64,000 nt of DNA, from positions 62,001 through 126,000 of the forward strand of contig JAHEZL010000005.1 of NCBI GenBank assembly GCA_023251095.1. The letters are read 5' to 3'. Each line of letters starts with the position of its first letter. Position 1 is the stretch's first letter. The DNA is from Flavobacteriales bacterium (lineage in GTDB: Bacteria; Bacteroidota; Bacteroidia; Flavobacteriales_C; GCA-002722245). The position numbers and the translations under genes are program-made. This document shows, in pieces, positions 8,485 to 18,240 of the stretch. The notes below the pieces were generated by a model. The model ran no database searches. It was not told the DNA's origin and worked only from the letters and a program-made list of their open reading frames with translations.

Positions 8485-10260
8485 TTAAATAATTGGTACC
8501 TGCGACAAATTAACGTCGGCAAACTGATAATCATACAAGCGTTTGTAATAACCCGATTGAGCCAGCAATTCCTGATGGGTTCCGGCTTCTACAATCTCCC
8601 CTTTATCGAGCACAATAATTTTATCGCAGCTTTGAATAGTCGACAAACGGTGGGCGATGATGATAGAAGTTCTTCCTTCAGTTAGTTTCTGAATGGCTTT
8701 CTGAATCAGGATTTCCGATTCGGTATCAATGGAAGAAGTTGCTTCATCCAACACCAGAATTTTAGGATTGTAAACGTAAGCCCTCAGGAAAGCGAGCAAC
8801 TGACGCTGTCCCACCGATAACATCGCACCACGCTCTCTCACCCTGTAATCATAAGCACCCGGAAGTTGCTGAATAAATTCATCCACCCCTATTAGTTTTG
8901 CAGCCTCCATCACCTGCTCACGTGTAATGGAAGGATTTCCCAGAGAAATATTGCCGTAAATACTATCGTCGAACAAAAATACATCTTGCAAAACCACAGC
9001 AACATTTTTGCGCAGCACGTCTAATTTGATGTCGTTAATATCCACTCCATCCACTAAAGCTTGTCCGCTCTCAATTTCATAAAACCTGCTCAGCACATTG
9101 ATGATGGAAGTTTTTCCTGCTCCGGTGGCGCCTACCAAAGCAATGCTCTGACCTTTGTGCGCGCTAAAACTAATTCCTCTCAAAACAGGATGATTTTCTA
9201 CATAAGAAAAATGAACATCTTTAAATTCAATGTTTCCCTCGAAATCCATTTCCTCCACTTTTCCTTCATTGGCAAGGTGTTCCTCAGTATCCAGAATTTT
9301 AAAAACCCTTTCGCTGGCTACCATCCCCATTTGTAAAGTATTGAATCTATCGGCCAACTGGCGGATAGGTCGGTAAATCATATAAGTATACAAAATGAAG
9401 GCTTCTATCGGCACATTGAGATTGTCGTTATCCACTACTTCTTTCACGCCATACCAGATAATCAATGAGAGTGAACACGCCGAAAGCACCTCTACCAAAG
9501 GAAAAAATATGGAGTTGGCCCAAATGGTTTTGATCCAACCCGACATGTGTGCATGATTCACTTCCTTGAATTTTTTCATCTCCACTTCTTCGCGGTTGAA
9601 CATTTGTATGAGCGACATCCCCGTTACATGCTCCTGTATAAAAGTATTGATGCGCGCCACTTCCCCGCGTACTTCCTGAAAAGCTACTTTAATGGAATTT
9701 TTAAAAACATTGGTCGCCCACAACAACAAAGGAACCGGAATCAAGGTAATCAATGCCAGGCCCGGATCCATCCAGAACATAAAAGCAAGCGCTACTATCA
9801 GTTGAATAATATCACTTACAATCAGTAAGATTCCATCGGAAAAAATATCGGAAATCGACTGGATATCTGAAGTTACCCTTGTCACCAAAGCCCCCACAGG
9901 CGTGTTATCGAAATACTTTGTTTTAAAGCTGAGCACCTTTGCAAACAACTCTTTACGGATATCGAGAATAACATGCTGTCCCAGCCAGCTGGTATAATAA
10001 GACTGAAAAAATTGAAATAAAGTGTGGAGCAAAATAACAATGATAGTGTATATCATTAAGGTTTGAAGGCCGCTGGCATCGCGCACTTTCACGTATTCAT
10101 CCAAGCCCTTTTGTATCATGATGATGCGCAAAGGCGCCAGGAAGGCTAAAATAATAGTAACTATCCCTGTGAAAATAAAAACCTTGCGGTACGGTCGGGC
10201 ATAGCGAAGAACCCTCTTCAACAACCTTAAATCAAACGCTTTTCCTGTAACTGCCGACAT
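8485..10260 (-). CDS. MsbA-like ABC transporter (fused permease and ATPase)
   Basis: About 591 residues from the preferred start ATG 10258-10260 (MSAVTGKAFDLRLLKRVL); a frame extension of nine residues upstream looks like 5' leader. The N-terminal half is a six-segment type IV exporter transmembrane domain. The C-terminal half has Walker A VGATGAGKTS, signature LSVGQRQ, Walker B ILVLDEAT and H-loop IIAHRLST. Relatives of this size export lipids, lipid A precursors or drugs as homodimers or heterodimers. No partner gene is adjacent, so a homodimer is likely. It is the first gene of an operon with the pseudouridine synthase and is divergent from mnmA across a nested inverted repeat. Confidence 0.9.
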   Translation of the reverse strand: MSAVTGKAFDLRLLKRVLRYARPYRKVFIFTGIVTIILAFLAPLRIIMIQKGLDEYVKVRDASGLQTLMIYTIIVILLHTLFQFFQSYYTSWLGQHVILDIRKELFAKVLSFKTKYFDNTPVGALVTRVTSDIQSISDIFSDGILLIVSDIIQLIVALAFMFWMDPGLALITLIPVPLLLWATNVFKNSIKVAFQEVRGEVARINTFIQEHVTGMSLIQMFNREEVEMKKFKEVNHAHMSGWIKTIWANSIFFPLVEVLSACSLSLIIWYGVKEVVDNDNLNVPIEAFILYTYMIYRPIRQLADRFNTLQMGMVASERVFKILDTEEHLANEGKVEEMDFEGNIEFKDVHFSYVENHPVLRGISFSAHKGQSIALVGATGAGKTSIINVLSRFYEIESGQALVDGVDINDIKLDVLRKNVAVVLQDVFLFDDSIYGNISLGNPSITREQVMEAAKLIGVDEFIQQLPGAYDYRVRERGAMLSVGQRQLLAFLRAYVYNPKILVLDEATSSIDTESEILIQKAIQKLTEGRTSIIIAHRLSTIQSCDKIIVLDKGEIVEAGTHQELLAQSGYYKRLYDYQFADVNLSQVPII

Positions 10261-10299
10261 GCGGCAAAAATAACGAATAAAGTTCACTTACTTGCCACT

Positions 10300-10394
10300 A
10301 ACCCACCCCTAACCCCTCCAAGGAGGGGAATTAGTTAGCTGGTATTTTTCGAGAATCTACGTATTCCCCTCCTTGGAGGGGTTAGGGGTGGGTT
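10300..10394. repeat. Nested inverted repeat, element E2
   Basis: A perfect 32-bp inverted repeat (10300-10331 with 10363-10394) with a 31-base spacer. Each arm contains its own palindrome: CCCCTCCAAGGAGGGG at 10313-10328 and CCCCTCCTTGGAGGGG at 10366-10381. The element occupies most of the space between the divergent exporter and mnmA genes, so it lies next to or within both promoters. It is G+C-rich compared with the surroundings. Confidence 0.9.
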
Positions 10395-10407
10395 CAATTT
10401 TTCATCT

Positions 10408-10415
10408 TATCTTTG
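10408..10415 (+). promoter_or_regulatory. Candidate -7 box for mnmA
   Basis: TATCTTTG matches the Bacteroidota -7 consensus TAnnTTTG and ends four bases before the mnmA ATG. No good TTTG -33 element is present at the expected distance, because that region is the right arm of element E2. If the box is used, the transcript would begin at or very near the start codon. Confidence 0.4.
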
Positions 10416-10419
10416 CCCC

Positions 10420-11589
10420 ATGGCTCGCATTGTTGTAGGTATGTCAGGAGGTGTAGATTCAAGTGTTGCCGCTTATCTTTTGAAAGCGCAGGGACACGAG
10501 GTGATCGGCATGTTCATGAAAAACTGGCATGACGAGTCGGTGACGATCAGCAATGATTGTCCCTGGCTGGAAGACAGCACCGACGCGCTTTTAGTAGCCA
10601 ACAAACTCAATATTCCCTTTCATACCATAGATTTCAGCAAAGAGTATTTTGAACGTATTGTGGATTATATGTTTGTAGAATATCAGGCCGGAAGAACTCC
10701 CAACCCTGATGTACTCTGCAACAGAGAAATTAAATTCGATTTGTTTTTGAAAAAAGCTTTGGAGCTTAACGCTGATTTTGTAGCAACGGGTCATTATTGC
10801 CAAAGAGAAGAAGTAATTGAAAATGGCGTAACTACATATAAATTACTCGCCGGAGCCGATCCCAACAAAGACCAAAGTTATTTCTTGTGTCAGATCAGCG
10901 AAGAACAATTATCAAAAGCTCTTTTCCCTATAGGACACTTATTAAAACCTGAAGTTCGTAAAATTGCTGAAGAGCAAAATTTAATCACGGCCAATAAAAA
11001 AGATTCGCAAGGCTTGTGTTTTATAGGCAAAGTAAAATTGCCAGAGTTTCTGCAACAGAAGCTCAAACCTAAAAAAGGAAAAGCTTACGAAATACCGGAC
11101 AATCTTCCTCAGTATTCGCAACAACGTGAAACTTTGGAAGAAATATGCGCTCCTTTCCTCTATTCCGAAAAAGATGGTGTGGTTCGTGGCGACCACGACG
11201 GCGCTCACTTTTTCACCATCGGTCAGCGCAAAGGCATCGGCATCGGTGGCAGTCCGCTGCCTTTATTTTGCATCAAAACCGACGTAGAAAAAAACATCGT
11301 TTACCTTGGACAAGGAGAAAATCACCCGGGATTGTTTCGCAAAGGCTTAAGAATAAACAACGGAGATATTCACTGGATCAACGCTTCCACTGAAATGAAA
11401 AACGGTGAACAGCGCGTTTATCAAACCCGAATCCGTTACCGTCAGGAGCTTTCTCCTGCCACTTTACACAAAACTGAAAACGGACTTTACCTTATTTTCG
11501 ATGAGCCTCAAAAAGCCATTGCCGCCGGACAGTTTGCTGCGTGGTATGAAGGAAATGTGTTGATTGGTTCGGGAATAATTTCAGAATAA
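10420..11589 (+). CDS. mnmA: tRNA 2-thiouridine(34) synthase MnmA
   Basis: A 389-residue enzyme that uses ATP and sulfur relayed from a cysteine desulfurase to thiolate U34 of tRNAs for Lys, Glu and Gln. The PP-loop motif GMSGGVDSS is at residues 7-15. The catalytic cysteines lie in [10 protein letters not shown] and [10 protein letters not shown], and ATGHYC and DQSYFLCQ are further conserved blocks. Compared with the shorter enterobacterial form it has an insertion around residues 215-255 ([20 protein letters not shown]) before the [13 protein letters not shown] block. The start ATG 10420 is fixed by the family N-terminus. It is followed by the his promoter and leader, so it is a single-gene transcript or reads into the attenuator. 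Confidence 0.95.
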   Translation: MARIVVGMSGGVDSSVAAYLLKAQGHEVIGMFMKNWHDESVTISNDCPWLEDSTDALLVANKLNIPFHTIDFSKEYFERIVDYMFVEYQAGRTPNPDVLCNREIKFDLFLKKALELNADFVATGHYCQREEVIENGVTTYKLLAGADPNKDQSYFLCQISEEQLSKALFPIGHLLKPEVRKIAEEQNLITANKKDSQGLCFIGKVKLPEFLQQKLKPKKGKAYEIPDNLPQYSQQRETLEEICAPFLYSEKDGVVRGDHDGAHFFTIGQRKGIGIGGSPLPLFCIKTDVEKNIVYLGQGENHPGLFRKGLRINNGDIHWINASTEMKNGEQRVYQTRIRYRQELSPATLHKTENGLYLIFDEPQKAIAAGQFAAWYEGNVLIGSGIISE

Positions 11590-11601
11590 ATAATCAATGG
11601 T

Positions 11602-11632
11602 TTTGTAAAACAAATTTTATCTATTAGCTTTG
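11602..11632 (+). promoter_or_regulatory. his operon promoter (Bacteroidota type)
   Basis: TTTG at 11602-11605 and TAGCTTTG at 11625-11632 are separated by 19 bases, an exact match to the TTTG-N19-TAnnTTTG promoter pattern known from Bacteroides. It would start transcription around 11638-11640, just ahead of the leader peptide at 11651. It lies directly after the mnmA stop. Confidence 0.75.
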
Positions 11633-11650
11633 CTGCAAACAATTACAAAA

Positions 11651-11698
11651 ATGAATTTTTCTATACATCATCATCACGAAAACAACTCTGGCCAATAG
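11651..11698 (+). CDS. hisL: his operon leader peptide
   Basis: A 15-codon open frame encoding MNFSIHHHHENNSGQ and ending with TAG at 11696-11698. The four consecutive His codons (11666-11677) are the hallmark of a leader whose translation senses charged tRNA-His. It lies between a strong promoter and an intrinsic terminator upstream of hisG. The His codons can pair with GTGATG at 11707-11712 (segments 1 and 2). The stop-codon region ATAGGTG (11695-11701) can pair with CGCCTAT (11742-11748), the left arm of the terminator. A ribosome stalled at the His codons would leave the stop region free and favour readthrough; one that reaches the stop would mask it and let the terminator form. The element is seen; regulation is inferred from the E. 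coli his paradigm. Confidence 0.85.
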   Translation: MNFSIHHHHENNSGQ

Positions 11699-11728
11699 GT
11701 GAGAAGGTGATGCTGTATTAAATAATAT

Positions 11729-11768
11729 AAAAGCAAAAACCCGCCTATCACGGCGGGTTTTTGCTTTT
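11729..11768 (+). terminator. his attenuator terminator hairpin
   Basis: A perfect 17-bp stem (11729-11745 with 11752-11768) around a six-base loop TATCAC, with the core ACCCGCC/GGCGGGT flanked by A and T runs. It lies between the leader peptide stop and the hisG start, so it must be bypassed for expression of the operon. Its left arm overlaps the proposed antiterminator pairing segment 11742-11748. Confidence 0.9.
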
Positions 11769-11794
11769 TAAACATTGAACTAATAAAATTGAAC

Positions 11795-12652
11795 ATGGAA
11801 ACACTAAAAATAGCAGTACAAAAATCAGGAAGACTCCTGGACGATTCAATACAATTATTGAAAGAATGCGGAATAAAAGTCGACAATGGCAAAGACCAAC
11901 TCAAAGCCACTGCCACCAACTTTCCTCTGGAAGTTCTTTACTTAAGAAACTCCGATATCCCTCAATATTTAGCCGATGGCGTTGCCGATATTTCCATTCT
12001 CGGTGAAAATACTTTGATTGAAAAAGAAAAGGAATTGCTCAACTTAAGAAAACTCGGCTTCTCTAAATGCCGATTATCACTAGCTGTTCCTAAAGAAGTA
12101 AACTACACTGACCTATCTTTCTTCAACGGAAAAAAAATCGCTACCTCCTACCCTAATACAGTAAATGCTTTCTTAAAAGAAAAAAATATCAAAGCTGATA
12201 TTCACGTGATTTCAGGATCAGTGGAAATTGCGCCAAACATCGGATTGGCTGATGCCATCGCTGATTTAGTAAGTAGCGGAAGTACCTTATTTAAAAACGG
12301 ATTGAAAGAAGTTGAAGTGATGCTGAAAAGCGAAGCTGTACTGACTTCCAACAAGAATTTAAACGCTGAGAAAAAAGCAATTCTGGAAAAATTATTATTC
12401 AGAATCGACGCCGTTTTAACTGCAAAAAATAACAAATATGTTTTGCTGAATGCTCCAAACGACAAGCTACAAAACATCATAAAAATACTGCCGGGAATGA
12501 AAAGTCCGACCGTGATGCCTTTGGCTACTTCCGGCTGGAGTTCAGTACACACTGTAATTACCGAAAACGACTTTTGGAACGTCATCGACCAACTGAAAGC
12601 CAATGGGGCACAAGGGATTTTAATTGTACCGATAGAAAAAATGGTGATTTAA
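11795..12652 (+). CDS. hisG: ATP phosphoribosyltransferase, long form
   Basis: A 285-residue enzyme for the first step of histidine synthesis (ATP plus PRPP to phosphoribosyl-ATP). The start is ATG 11795 (METLKIAVQKSGRL); an upstream in-frame TTG adds only two residues. The catalytic domain shows ADGVADISILGENTL and the PRPP-binding region around IADLVSSGSTL (residues 150-160). The C-terminal domain (about 215-285, GMKSPTVMPLATSGW and ending in GILIVPIEKM) is the regulatory domain of the long, hexameric form, which is inhibited by histidine and needs no HisZ. It is the first structural gene of the operon, right after the attenuator. Confidence 0.95.
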   Translation: METLKIAVQKSGRLLDDSIQLLKECGIKVDNGKDQLKATATNFPLEVLYLRNSDIPQYLADGVADISILGENTLIEKEKELLNLRKLGFSKCRLSLAVPKEVNYTDLSFFNGKKIATSYPNTVNAFLKEKNIKADIHVISGSVEIAPNIGLADAIADLVSSGSTLFKNGLKEVEVMLKSEAVLTSNKNLNAEKKAILEKLLFRIDAVLTAKNNKYVLLNAPNDKLQNIIKILPGMKSPTVMPLATSGWSSVHTVITENDFWNVIDQLKANGAQGILIVPIEKMVI

Positions 12653-12660
12653 TAAGCGAT

Positions 12661-13965
12661 ATGGAAATTTTAAAAACATATAAATATCAAGAAGAACTAA
12701 ATGCCTTAAATCAAGCACTTACTAGGCCTTTTAAAGATGCTAAAACAATTAATGATTTAGTCTGTCAAATATTCATCAATGTAAGAGACAATAAAGACAA
12801 AGCATTAAAGGAGTACGCTAAAACCTTTGATAAAACTGACTTAAAAGAAATAAAAGTAACTACAGAGGAAATCACCGAAGCCATTAGTAGCATTGATCAA
12901 AATCTTAAAAATGCCATTACAACTGCTTACGAGAATATTAGGAAATTTCATATAAATCAATATAATGTAGAAAAGGTGGTTAATATTTCAGAAGGGATTC
13001 AATGCTGGAGAAAAAATGCTCCAATTGAAAAAGTTGGTTTATATATTCCTGGCGGATCAGCACCTCTCTTTTCAACGGTATTAATGCTTTCTATCCCTGC
13101 AAATATTGCTGGTTGCAAAGATGTATCATTATGCACACCTCCAAATAAAGAAGGGAAAATTCATCCTGCTATTTTGTTTGCAGCTAATCTATGCGGCGTA
13201 AAAAATATATACAAGGTCGGAGGAGCTCAAGCCATTGCAGCTATGGCATTTGGAACCGAATCTATCAATAAGGTTTACAAAATTTTTGGACCAGGAAATC
13301 AATATGTTACTGCCGCTAAGCAACTTGCTATCGATCCCATATGGAACTTAGGTTTAGCTATTGATATGCCTGCGGGACCTTCAGAAGTTTTAGTTTATAT
13401 AGACTCCTCTGGAGTTGCTGCCTATGCTGCTGCTGATCTTTTATCTCAAGCAGAACATGGAGCCGATAGTCAAGTAGTTCTTGTTAGTAGTAATGAAAAT
13501 ATATTAAACGAAGTAAGAGATGAAGTCAAAAAACAACTAGAACTATTGCCAAGAAAAAACATAGCAGAAGCTGCCTTAAACTATTCTGTTTCTGTACTTG
13601 TAAAAGACAAAGAAGAGGCGATACAAATGATCAACGACTACGCTCCAGAGCACCTGATTTTACAAACAAAAGAAGAAGACTTCTTCATAGAAAGAATTGT
13701 CAATGCAGGTTCTGTTTTCATTGGGAATTTCACACCTGAAAGTGCGGGTGATTATGCTTCCGGAACAAACCATACTTTACCTACTAATGGCTATGCACGT
13801 TCACACAGTGGTGTATCAGTGGATTCATTTATCAAAAAAATCACCTTCCAGAAAATCTCTGAAGAAGGATTGAAAGAACTCGGACCAACCATTGAAATCA
13901 TGGCGGAAGCCGAAGAATTGATGGCCCACAAAAATGCAGTAAGTATCAGATTGAAAAAAAAGTAA
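12661..13965 (+). CDS. hisD: Histidinol dehydrogenase
   Basis: A 434-residue zinc enzyme that oxidises L-histidinol to histidine with two NAD. The start is ATG 12661, eight bases after hisG; a longer open frame begins inside hisG and is not real. Motifs: PGGSAPLFSTVLM, VGGAQAIAAMAFGT, the signature GPGNQYVTAAKQL, DMPAGPSEVLV, LLSQAEHGADSQ with the zinc/catalytic His, and GDYASGTNHTLPTNGYAR near the end. The first two thirds are more AT-rich and use AAT/AAA/ATA-type codons more than the flanking his genes, while the last third looks like its neighbours. That mosaic suggests recombination with a foreign allele. Function is not in doubt. Confidence 0.95.
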   Translation: MEILKTYKYQEELNALNQALTRPFKDAKTINDLVCQIFINVRDNKDKALKEYAKTFDKTDLKEIKVTTEEITEAISSIDQNLKNAITTAYENIRKFHINQYNVEKVVNISEGIQCWRKNAPIEKVGLYIPGGSAPLFSTVLMLSIPANIAGCKDVSLCTPPNKEGKIHPAILFAANLCGVKNIYKVGGAQAIAAMAFGTESINKVYKIFGPGNQYVTAAKQLAIDPIWNLGLAIDMPAGPSEVLVYIDSSGVAAYAAADLLSQAEHGADSQVVLVSSNENILNEVRDEVKKQLELLPRKNIAEAALNYSVSVLVKDKEEAIQMINDYAPEHLILQTKEEDFFIERIVNAGSVFIGNFTPESAGDYASGTNHTLPTNGYARSHSGVSVDSFIKKITFQKISEEGLKELGPTIEIMAEAEELMAHKNAVSIRLKKK

Positions 13966-13970
13966 AAACT

Positions 13971-15005
13971 ATGTTCGACTTAAATAAAATAATCCGTTCC
14001 AACATTAAGGCTTTAACTCCTTATTCCTCGGCTCGCGACGAGTTTTCCGGACAGGCAAGCATTTATCTGGATGCCAACGAAAATCCTTTCAACACAGGAT
14101 TTAACCGCTATCCAGATCCGATGCAATGGACAGTAAAAGAAAAAATTGCAGCCATTAAAAAAGTAAAAAAAGAAAATATCCTTTTGGGAAATGGAAGCGA
14201 TGAAGTCATTGATTTATTGCTGCGTGCTTTCTGCGAACCAAAAGAAAACAACATCATCACCTTCCCGCCTACTTACGGGATGTATGAAGTATATGGCAAT
14301 ATCAACAACGTTGAAATTCAAAAAGTATCACTCACTCCTGATTTTCAAATTGACGTTGCTGCTACTTTAAAAGCGATCAATCCGCAAACGAAATTGATTT
14401 TTGTTTGTTCGCCCAACAATCCAACAGGTGGTTCCATCAATCCTGAAGCAGTAAAACAACTATTGAAAAGCTTTGAAGGCATCATAGTAATTGATGAAGC
14501 TTATGCTGATTTTTCTCAACAAGAAAGCTGGATCGGCTATTTAGATATTTATCCGAATTTATTTGTGATGCAAACTTTCTCCAAAGCTTGGGGATTGGCT
14601 GCTTTACGCATGGGTGTTGGTTATGCTAGTCCGGAAATAATTAAGGTTCTCAACAAAATAAAACCTCCTTACAACATCAATGAGTTAACGCAACAAGCGG
14701 TTTTGAAAAAACTGGAAAGCTATGCCGATGTTCAAAAGGAAATTGAAATTTTAAATAAAGAAAGAGAAGATTTAGCCAAACAACTGACTGATCTTCCCAT
14801 CGTTCAAAAAGTATATCCAAGCGATGCCAACTTCGTTTTAGCAAAAGTGAATGATGCCAATAAAACCTACAATTATCTGGTTGATAAAGGCATCATCGTA
14901 AGAAACCGAAACACTGTTACGCTCTGCGAAGGCTGCATCAGAATTACAGTTGGAACCACCGAAGAAAATAAAGAAGTAATTAACGCATTAAAAGCGCTGA
15001 AATGA
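13971..15005 (+). CDS. hisC: Histidinol-phosphate aminotransferase
   Basis: A 344-residue class I/II PLP enzyme that transfers an amino group from glutamate to imidazole acetol phosphate. Typical features are [10 protein letters not shown] at the N-terminus, [29 protein letters not shown], the DEAYADFS block and the PLP lysine in [15 protein letters not shown]. The end ([20 protein letters not shown]) is the usual family ending. It begins five bases after hisD and overlaps hisB by four bases (ATGA). Confidence 0.95.
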   Translation: MFDLNKIIRSNIKALTPYSSARDEFSGQASIYLDANENPFNTGFNRYPDPMQWTVKEKIAAIKKVKKENILLGNGSDEVIDLLLRAFCEPKENNIITFPPTYGMYEVYGNINNVEIQKVSLTPDFQIDVAATLKAINPQTKLIFVCSPNNPTGGSINPEAVKQLLKSFEGIIVIDEAYADFSQQESWIGYLDIYPNLFVMQTFSKAWGLAALRMGVGYASPEIIKVLNKIKPPYNINELTQQAVLKKLESYADVQKEIEILNKEREDLAKQLTDLPIVQKVYPSDANFVLAKVNDANKTYNYLVDKGIIVRNRNTVTLCEGCIRITVGTTEENKEVINALKALK

Positions 15006-16132
15006 AAAAAGTATTATTTATCGACCGCGACGGAGTACTCGTAAAAGAGCCGGGAGACTATCAGGTAGACGATTTGAACAAACTGGAATTCTATCCAGGA
15101 GTGTTTCAAAATCTCGCTAAAATTGCAGAAAAACTGGATTTTGTTTTGGTGATGGTGACCAATCAGGATGGACTCGGAACTGCATCTTTTCCTGAAGATT
15201 CTTTCTGGCCTTGTCAGAACATGATCATCAATTCACTAAAAAGCGAAGGCATTGAATTCACCGATATTTTTGTTGACAAAACTTTCGCTAAAGACAACGC
15301 TCCAACCCGTAAACCGGGAACAGGAATGTTGACGAAATATTTGACAGGCTATGATTTAGCCAACTCTTTTGTCATTGGCGATCGCATCACCGATATGCAA
15401 CTCGCAGCCAATTTAGGTGCAAAAGGAATCTGGCTCAACAACAATCCTGATTTAGGCGCATCTGAAATTTCTGCTAAAGAAACCGACCTCGCTTCTACTA
15501 TCGCCATCAAAACCACTTCCTGGAAAAACATCTGGGAGTTTTTGCGTAGAGTTGACAGAACAGCTGTTGTACAAAGAAATACCAAAGAAACACAAATCAC
15601 CATTGAAGTAGATTTGGATGGAACAGGAAAAACAAATATTTCTACCGGGTTACATTTCTTTGATCACATGCTAGATCAAATCGGTCGTCACTCGGGAATG
15701 GATTTAACCATCCTTACCAAAGGCGATTTGGAAATCGACGAACACCATACTATTGAAGATACTGCTTTAGCTTTAGGCGAAGCGATCAACAAAGCATTGG
15801 GTAATAAACTTGGCGTTGAACGCTATGGCTATTGCTTACCTATGGACGATTGTTTAGCGCAAGTAGCTATTGATTTTGGTGGCCGTCCGTGGATTGAATG
15901 GAAAGCTGAATTCAAACGTGAAAAAGTGGGTGAAATGCCAACAGAAATGTTTTACCATTTCTTTAAATCGTTTAGTGATACTGCTCGCTGCAACCTCAAC
16001 ATTCAAGCGGAAGGCACTAACGAGCACCACAAAATAGAAGGTATTTTTAAAGCTTTGGCAAAGGCAATAAAAATGGCCATTAAAAGAGACCCGGACAATA
16101 TGAGTTTGCCATCAACGAAAGGAACATTATAA
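15002..16132 (+). CDS. hisB: Bifunctional histidinol-phosphatase / imidazoleglycerol-phosphate dehydratase
   Basis: A 376-residue two-domain enzyme. Residues 1-165 are a HAD-type phosphatase (FIDRDGVLV with the nucleophilic Asp, VTNQDGLGT, and KPGTGML followed by [12 protein letters not shown]). Residues 180-376 are the IGP dehydratase ([30 protein letters not shown] and the second metal site in [17 protein letters not shown]). The fused form matches the enterobacterial arrangement, covering steps six and eight of the pathway. It is coupled to hisC by a four-base overlap and to hisH by a one-base overlap. Confidence 0.95.
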   Translation: MKKVLFIDRDGVLVKEPGDYQVDDLNKLEFYPGVFQNLAKIAEKLDFVLVMVTNQDGLGTASFPEDSFWPCQNMIINSLKSEGIEFTDIFVDKTFAKDNAPTRKPGTGMLTKYLTGYDLANSFVIGDRITDMQLAANLGAKGIWLNNNPDLGASEISAKETDLASTIAIKTTSWKNIWEFLRRVDRTAVVQRNTKETQITIEVDLDGTGKTNISTGLHFFDHMLDQIGRHSGMDLTILTKGDLEIDEHHTIEDTALALGEAINKALGNKLGVERYGYCLPMDDCLAQVAIDFGGRPWIEWKAEFKREKVGEMPTEMFYHFFKSFSDTARCNLNIQAEGTNEHHKIEGIFKALAKAIKMAIKRDPDNMSLPSTKGTL

Positions 16133-16710
16133 TGAAATTAGTTATTATAAATTACGGCGCAGGAAATACTCAATCGGTGAAATATGCATTTCAGCGACTG
16201 GGCGTAAATCCTGTGTTGTCTAACGATGTGAATGAAATTTTCTCCGCTGATAAAGTGATATTTCCCGGAGTGGGTCACGCTCAGGCGGCGATGAACGAGT
16301 TGAAAGCTCAAGGTTTGGAGAAATTCATTCCTCAATTGACTCAACCTGTATTAGGTATTTGTTTAGGCATGCAATTGCTTTGTCAATTCTCTGAAGAAGG
16401 AAATACAGAGTGTTTGGGCATCATTAACGAAACGGTGAAAAAGTTTGAACCGACTTTGAAAGTGCCGCACATGGGCTGGAACGGAACTAAAGCTGAACAA
16501 AAAAACAAGGTGTTCAACAACAAAAACGAACAGTTGTATTTTGTGCACAGCTACTATGTTCCGGTAAATCAATTCACTACTGAAGTTTGTGATTACATTA
16601 CTCCTTTCAGCGCATCGATTCAAAAAGATAATTTTTACGCTTGTCAGTATCACCCTGAGAAATCAGGGAAAGTCGGCGAGCAAATTTTGAAAAACTTTTT
16701 AGCCTTATAA
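16132..16710 (+). CDS. hisH: Imidazole glycerol phosphate synthase, glutaminase subunit
   Basis: A 192-residue class I glutamine amidotransferase that supplies ammonia to HisF. The nucleophile Cys is in [11 protein letters not shown] and the His/Glu pair is in YHPEKSG near the end; VIFPGVGHA and HMGWNGTKA are further family motifs. Its start overlaps the hisB stop by one base and its stop is two bases from hisA. Subunit of the HisHF heterodimer, with hisF two genes downstream. Confidence 0.95.
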   Translation: MKLVIINYGAGNTQSVKYAFQRLGVNPVLSNDVNEIFSADKVIFPGVGHAQAAMNELKAQGLEKFIPQLTQPVLGICLGMQLLCQFSEEGNTECLGIINETVKKFEPTLKVPHMGWNGTKAEQKNKVFNNKNEQLYFVHSYYVPVNQFTTEVCDYITPFSASIQKDNFYACQYHPEKSGKVGEQILKNFLAL

Positions 16711-16712
16711 AA

Positions 16713-17423
16713 ATGTACATTATTCCGGCGATTGATATTATAGATGGTAAGTGTGTTCGACTCACACAAGGCGACTACGCGCAAAAAAAAGTGTACAATG
16801 AAAATCCGCTGGAAGTAGCAAAAGAGTTTGAAGCCGCGGGATTGAAACGTTTACACTTAGTTGATTTAGATGGCGCCAAAAGCGGACATATCGTGAATTA
16901 CAAAGTATTGGAAAGCATAGCAAAAAACACTTCTCTTACCATTGATTTCGGTGGCGGAGTGAAAACCGACGAAGACATTCAACTCGCTTTTAACAGTGGC
17001 GCAGCGCAAATTACCGGTGGAAGCATTGCTGTAAAAAATCCACAGATCTTTGAATCGTGGATCAAAAAACATGGCGATAAAATCATTCTCGGTGCCGATG
17101 TAAAAGATGAAAAAATTGCGACCAACGGCTGGCTGGAAAATTCAGGAATTGATCTTTGGGAATTCCTGAATGACTATGTTGCAAAAGGAGTTAAATACAC
17201 CGTGTGTACTGATATTTCTAAAGATGGAGCTCTACAAGGAACCGCTACTGAATTGTACAAAAAAATGATTTTGAAGTTTCCTTCATTGCATGTAATTGCT
17301 TCGGGCGGCGTAACTACTTTACAGGATTTAAAAGACCTGAAAATAGCCGGTTGCTACGGAGCAATTGTAGGCAAAGCCATTTATGAAGGCCGTATCAAAT
17401 TAGAAGAATTAAAGAATTTATAA
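16713..17423 (+). CDS. hisA: ProFAR isomerase (HisA)
   Basis: A 236-residue (beta/alpha)8 barrel enzyme that opens the ribose of ProFAR by an Amadori rearrangement. The catalytic Asp is in [19 protein letters not shown]. The phosphate-binding half-barrel motifs are [32 protein letters not shown] and IASGGVTT. It is slightly shorter than the usual 245 residues. It overlaps hisF by one base. Confidence 0.95.
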   Translation: MYIIPAIDIIDGKCVRLTQGDYAQKKVYNENPLEVAKEFEAAGLKRLHLVDLDGAKSGHIVNYKVLESIAKNTSLTIDFGGGVKTDEDIQLAFNSGAAQITGGSIAVKNPQIFESWIKKHGDKIILGADVKDEKIATNGWLENSGIDLWEFLNDYVAKGVKYTVCTDISKDGALQGTATELYKKMILKFPSLHVIASGGVTTLQDLKDLKIAGCYGAIVGKAIYEGRIKLEELKNL

Positions 17424-18181
17424 TGTTATCAAAACGAATTATACCCTGCCTCGACATTAAAGACGGTCGCACTGTAAAAGGTGTAAATTTCGTTGGTTTG
17501 CGCGATGCAGGCGATCCTGTTGAACTGGCTAAACTATACGCAGAAGAAGGCGCTGATGAATTGGTTTTACTAGATATCACTGCCACTCACGAAAAAAGAA
17601 AAACCGTAGTGGAGCTCGCCACCAAAGTGGCCGAACAACTCAATATTCCCTTTACCATTGGCGGTGGAATTTCTTCAGTTGAAGATGCCCATGCCGTATT
17701 GAATGCTGGTGCAGATAAAATCAGTATTAATTCGGCTGCAGTGAAAAATCCTCAGCTGATCAACGAACTTTCCGAAAAATTCGGGAGTCAGTGTGTTGTT
17801 GTTGCTGTTGATGCCAAAAAAATAAACGGACAATGGTTTGTGCATTTGAATGGCGGCAGAATCAAAACCGATCTGGAATTGTTTGCCTGGGTTCAGGAAG
17901 CCGAAAAACGTGGTGCAGGAGAAATTTTATTCACTTCCATGGATCACGACGGAACCAAAGCAGGATTTGCTGATGAAGCTTTGGCGAAGATGAACAGCTT
18001 GCTAAATATTCCCATCATCGCATCAGGCGGAGCGGGAAACATGGAACACATCCGTAACACCTTCATCAACGGAAAATCCGATGCAGCTTTGGCAGCCAGC
18101 ATCTTCCACTTTAAAGAAATAAGCATTCCCGATTTGAAGAAGTATTTGAAAGACGAAGGGGTTAACGTTAGAATTGTATAA
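17423..18181 (+). CDS. hisF: Imidazole glycerol phosphate synthase, cyclase subunit
   Basis: A 252-residue barrel enzyme that forms IGP and AICAR with ammonia delivered by HisH. The motifs are [17 protein letters not shown] (catalytic Asp near residue 11), [37 protein letters not shown] (second catalytic Asp) and [16 protein letters not shown] links the pathway to purine synthesis. A 59-base gap with a small imperfect hairpin (about 18190-18216) separates it from hisIE. Confidence 0.95.
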   Translation: MLSKRIIPCLDIKDGRTVKGVNFVGLRDAGDPVELAKLYAEEGADELVLLDITATHEKRKTVVELATKVAEQLNIPFTIGGGISSVEDAHAVLNAGADKISINSAAVKNPQLINELSEKFGSQCVVVAVDAKKINGQWFVHLNGGRIKTDLELFAWVQEAEKRGAGEILFTSMDHDGTKAGFADEALAKMNSLLNIPIIASGGAGNMEHIRNTFINGKSDAALAASIFHFKEISIPDLKKYLKDEGVNVRIV

Positions 18182-18240
18182 TTTTGCGCTATGGAAATGC
18201 TGAAGCATTCCCATATACCTTAAAAGTAAAGATGTTTCAT

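Noticed and set aside
12574-12660. Longer hisD open frame beginning inside hisG
   Set aside because: HisD family N-termini match MEILKTYKY at 12661, and the extension merely reads hisG in another frame.
18190-18216. Hairpin between hisF and hisIE as a terminator
   Set aside because: The stem is imperfect and has no T run; hisIE is expected to be read through with the operon.
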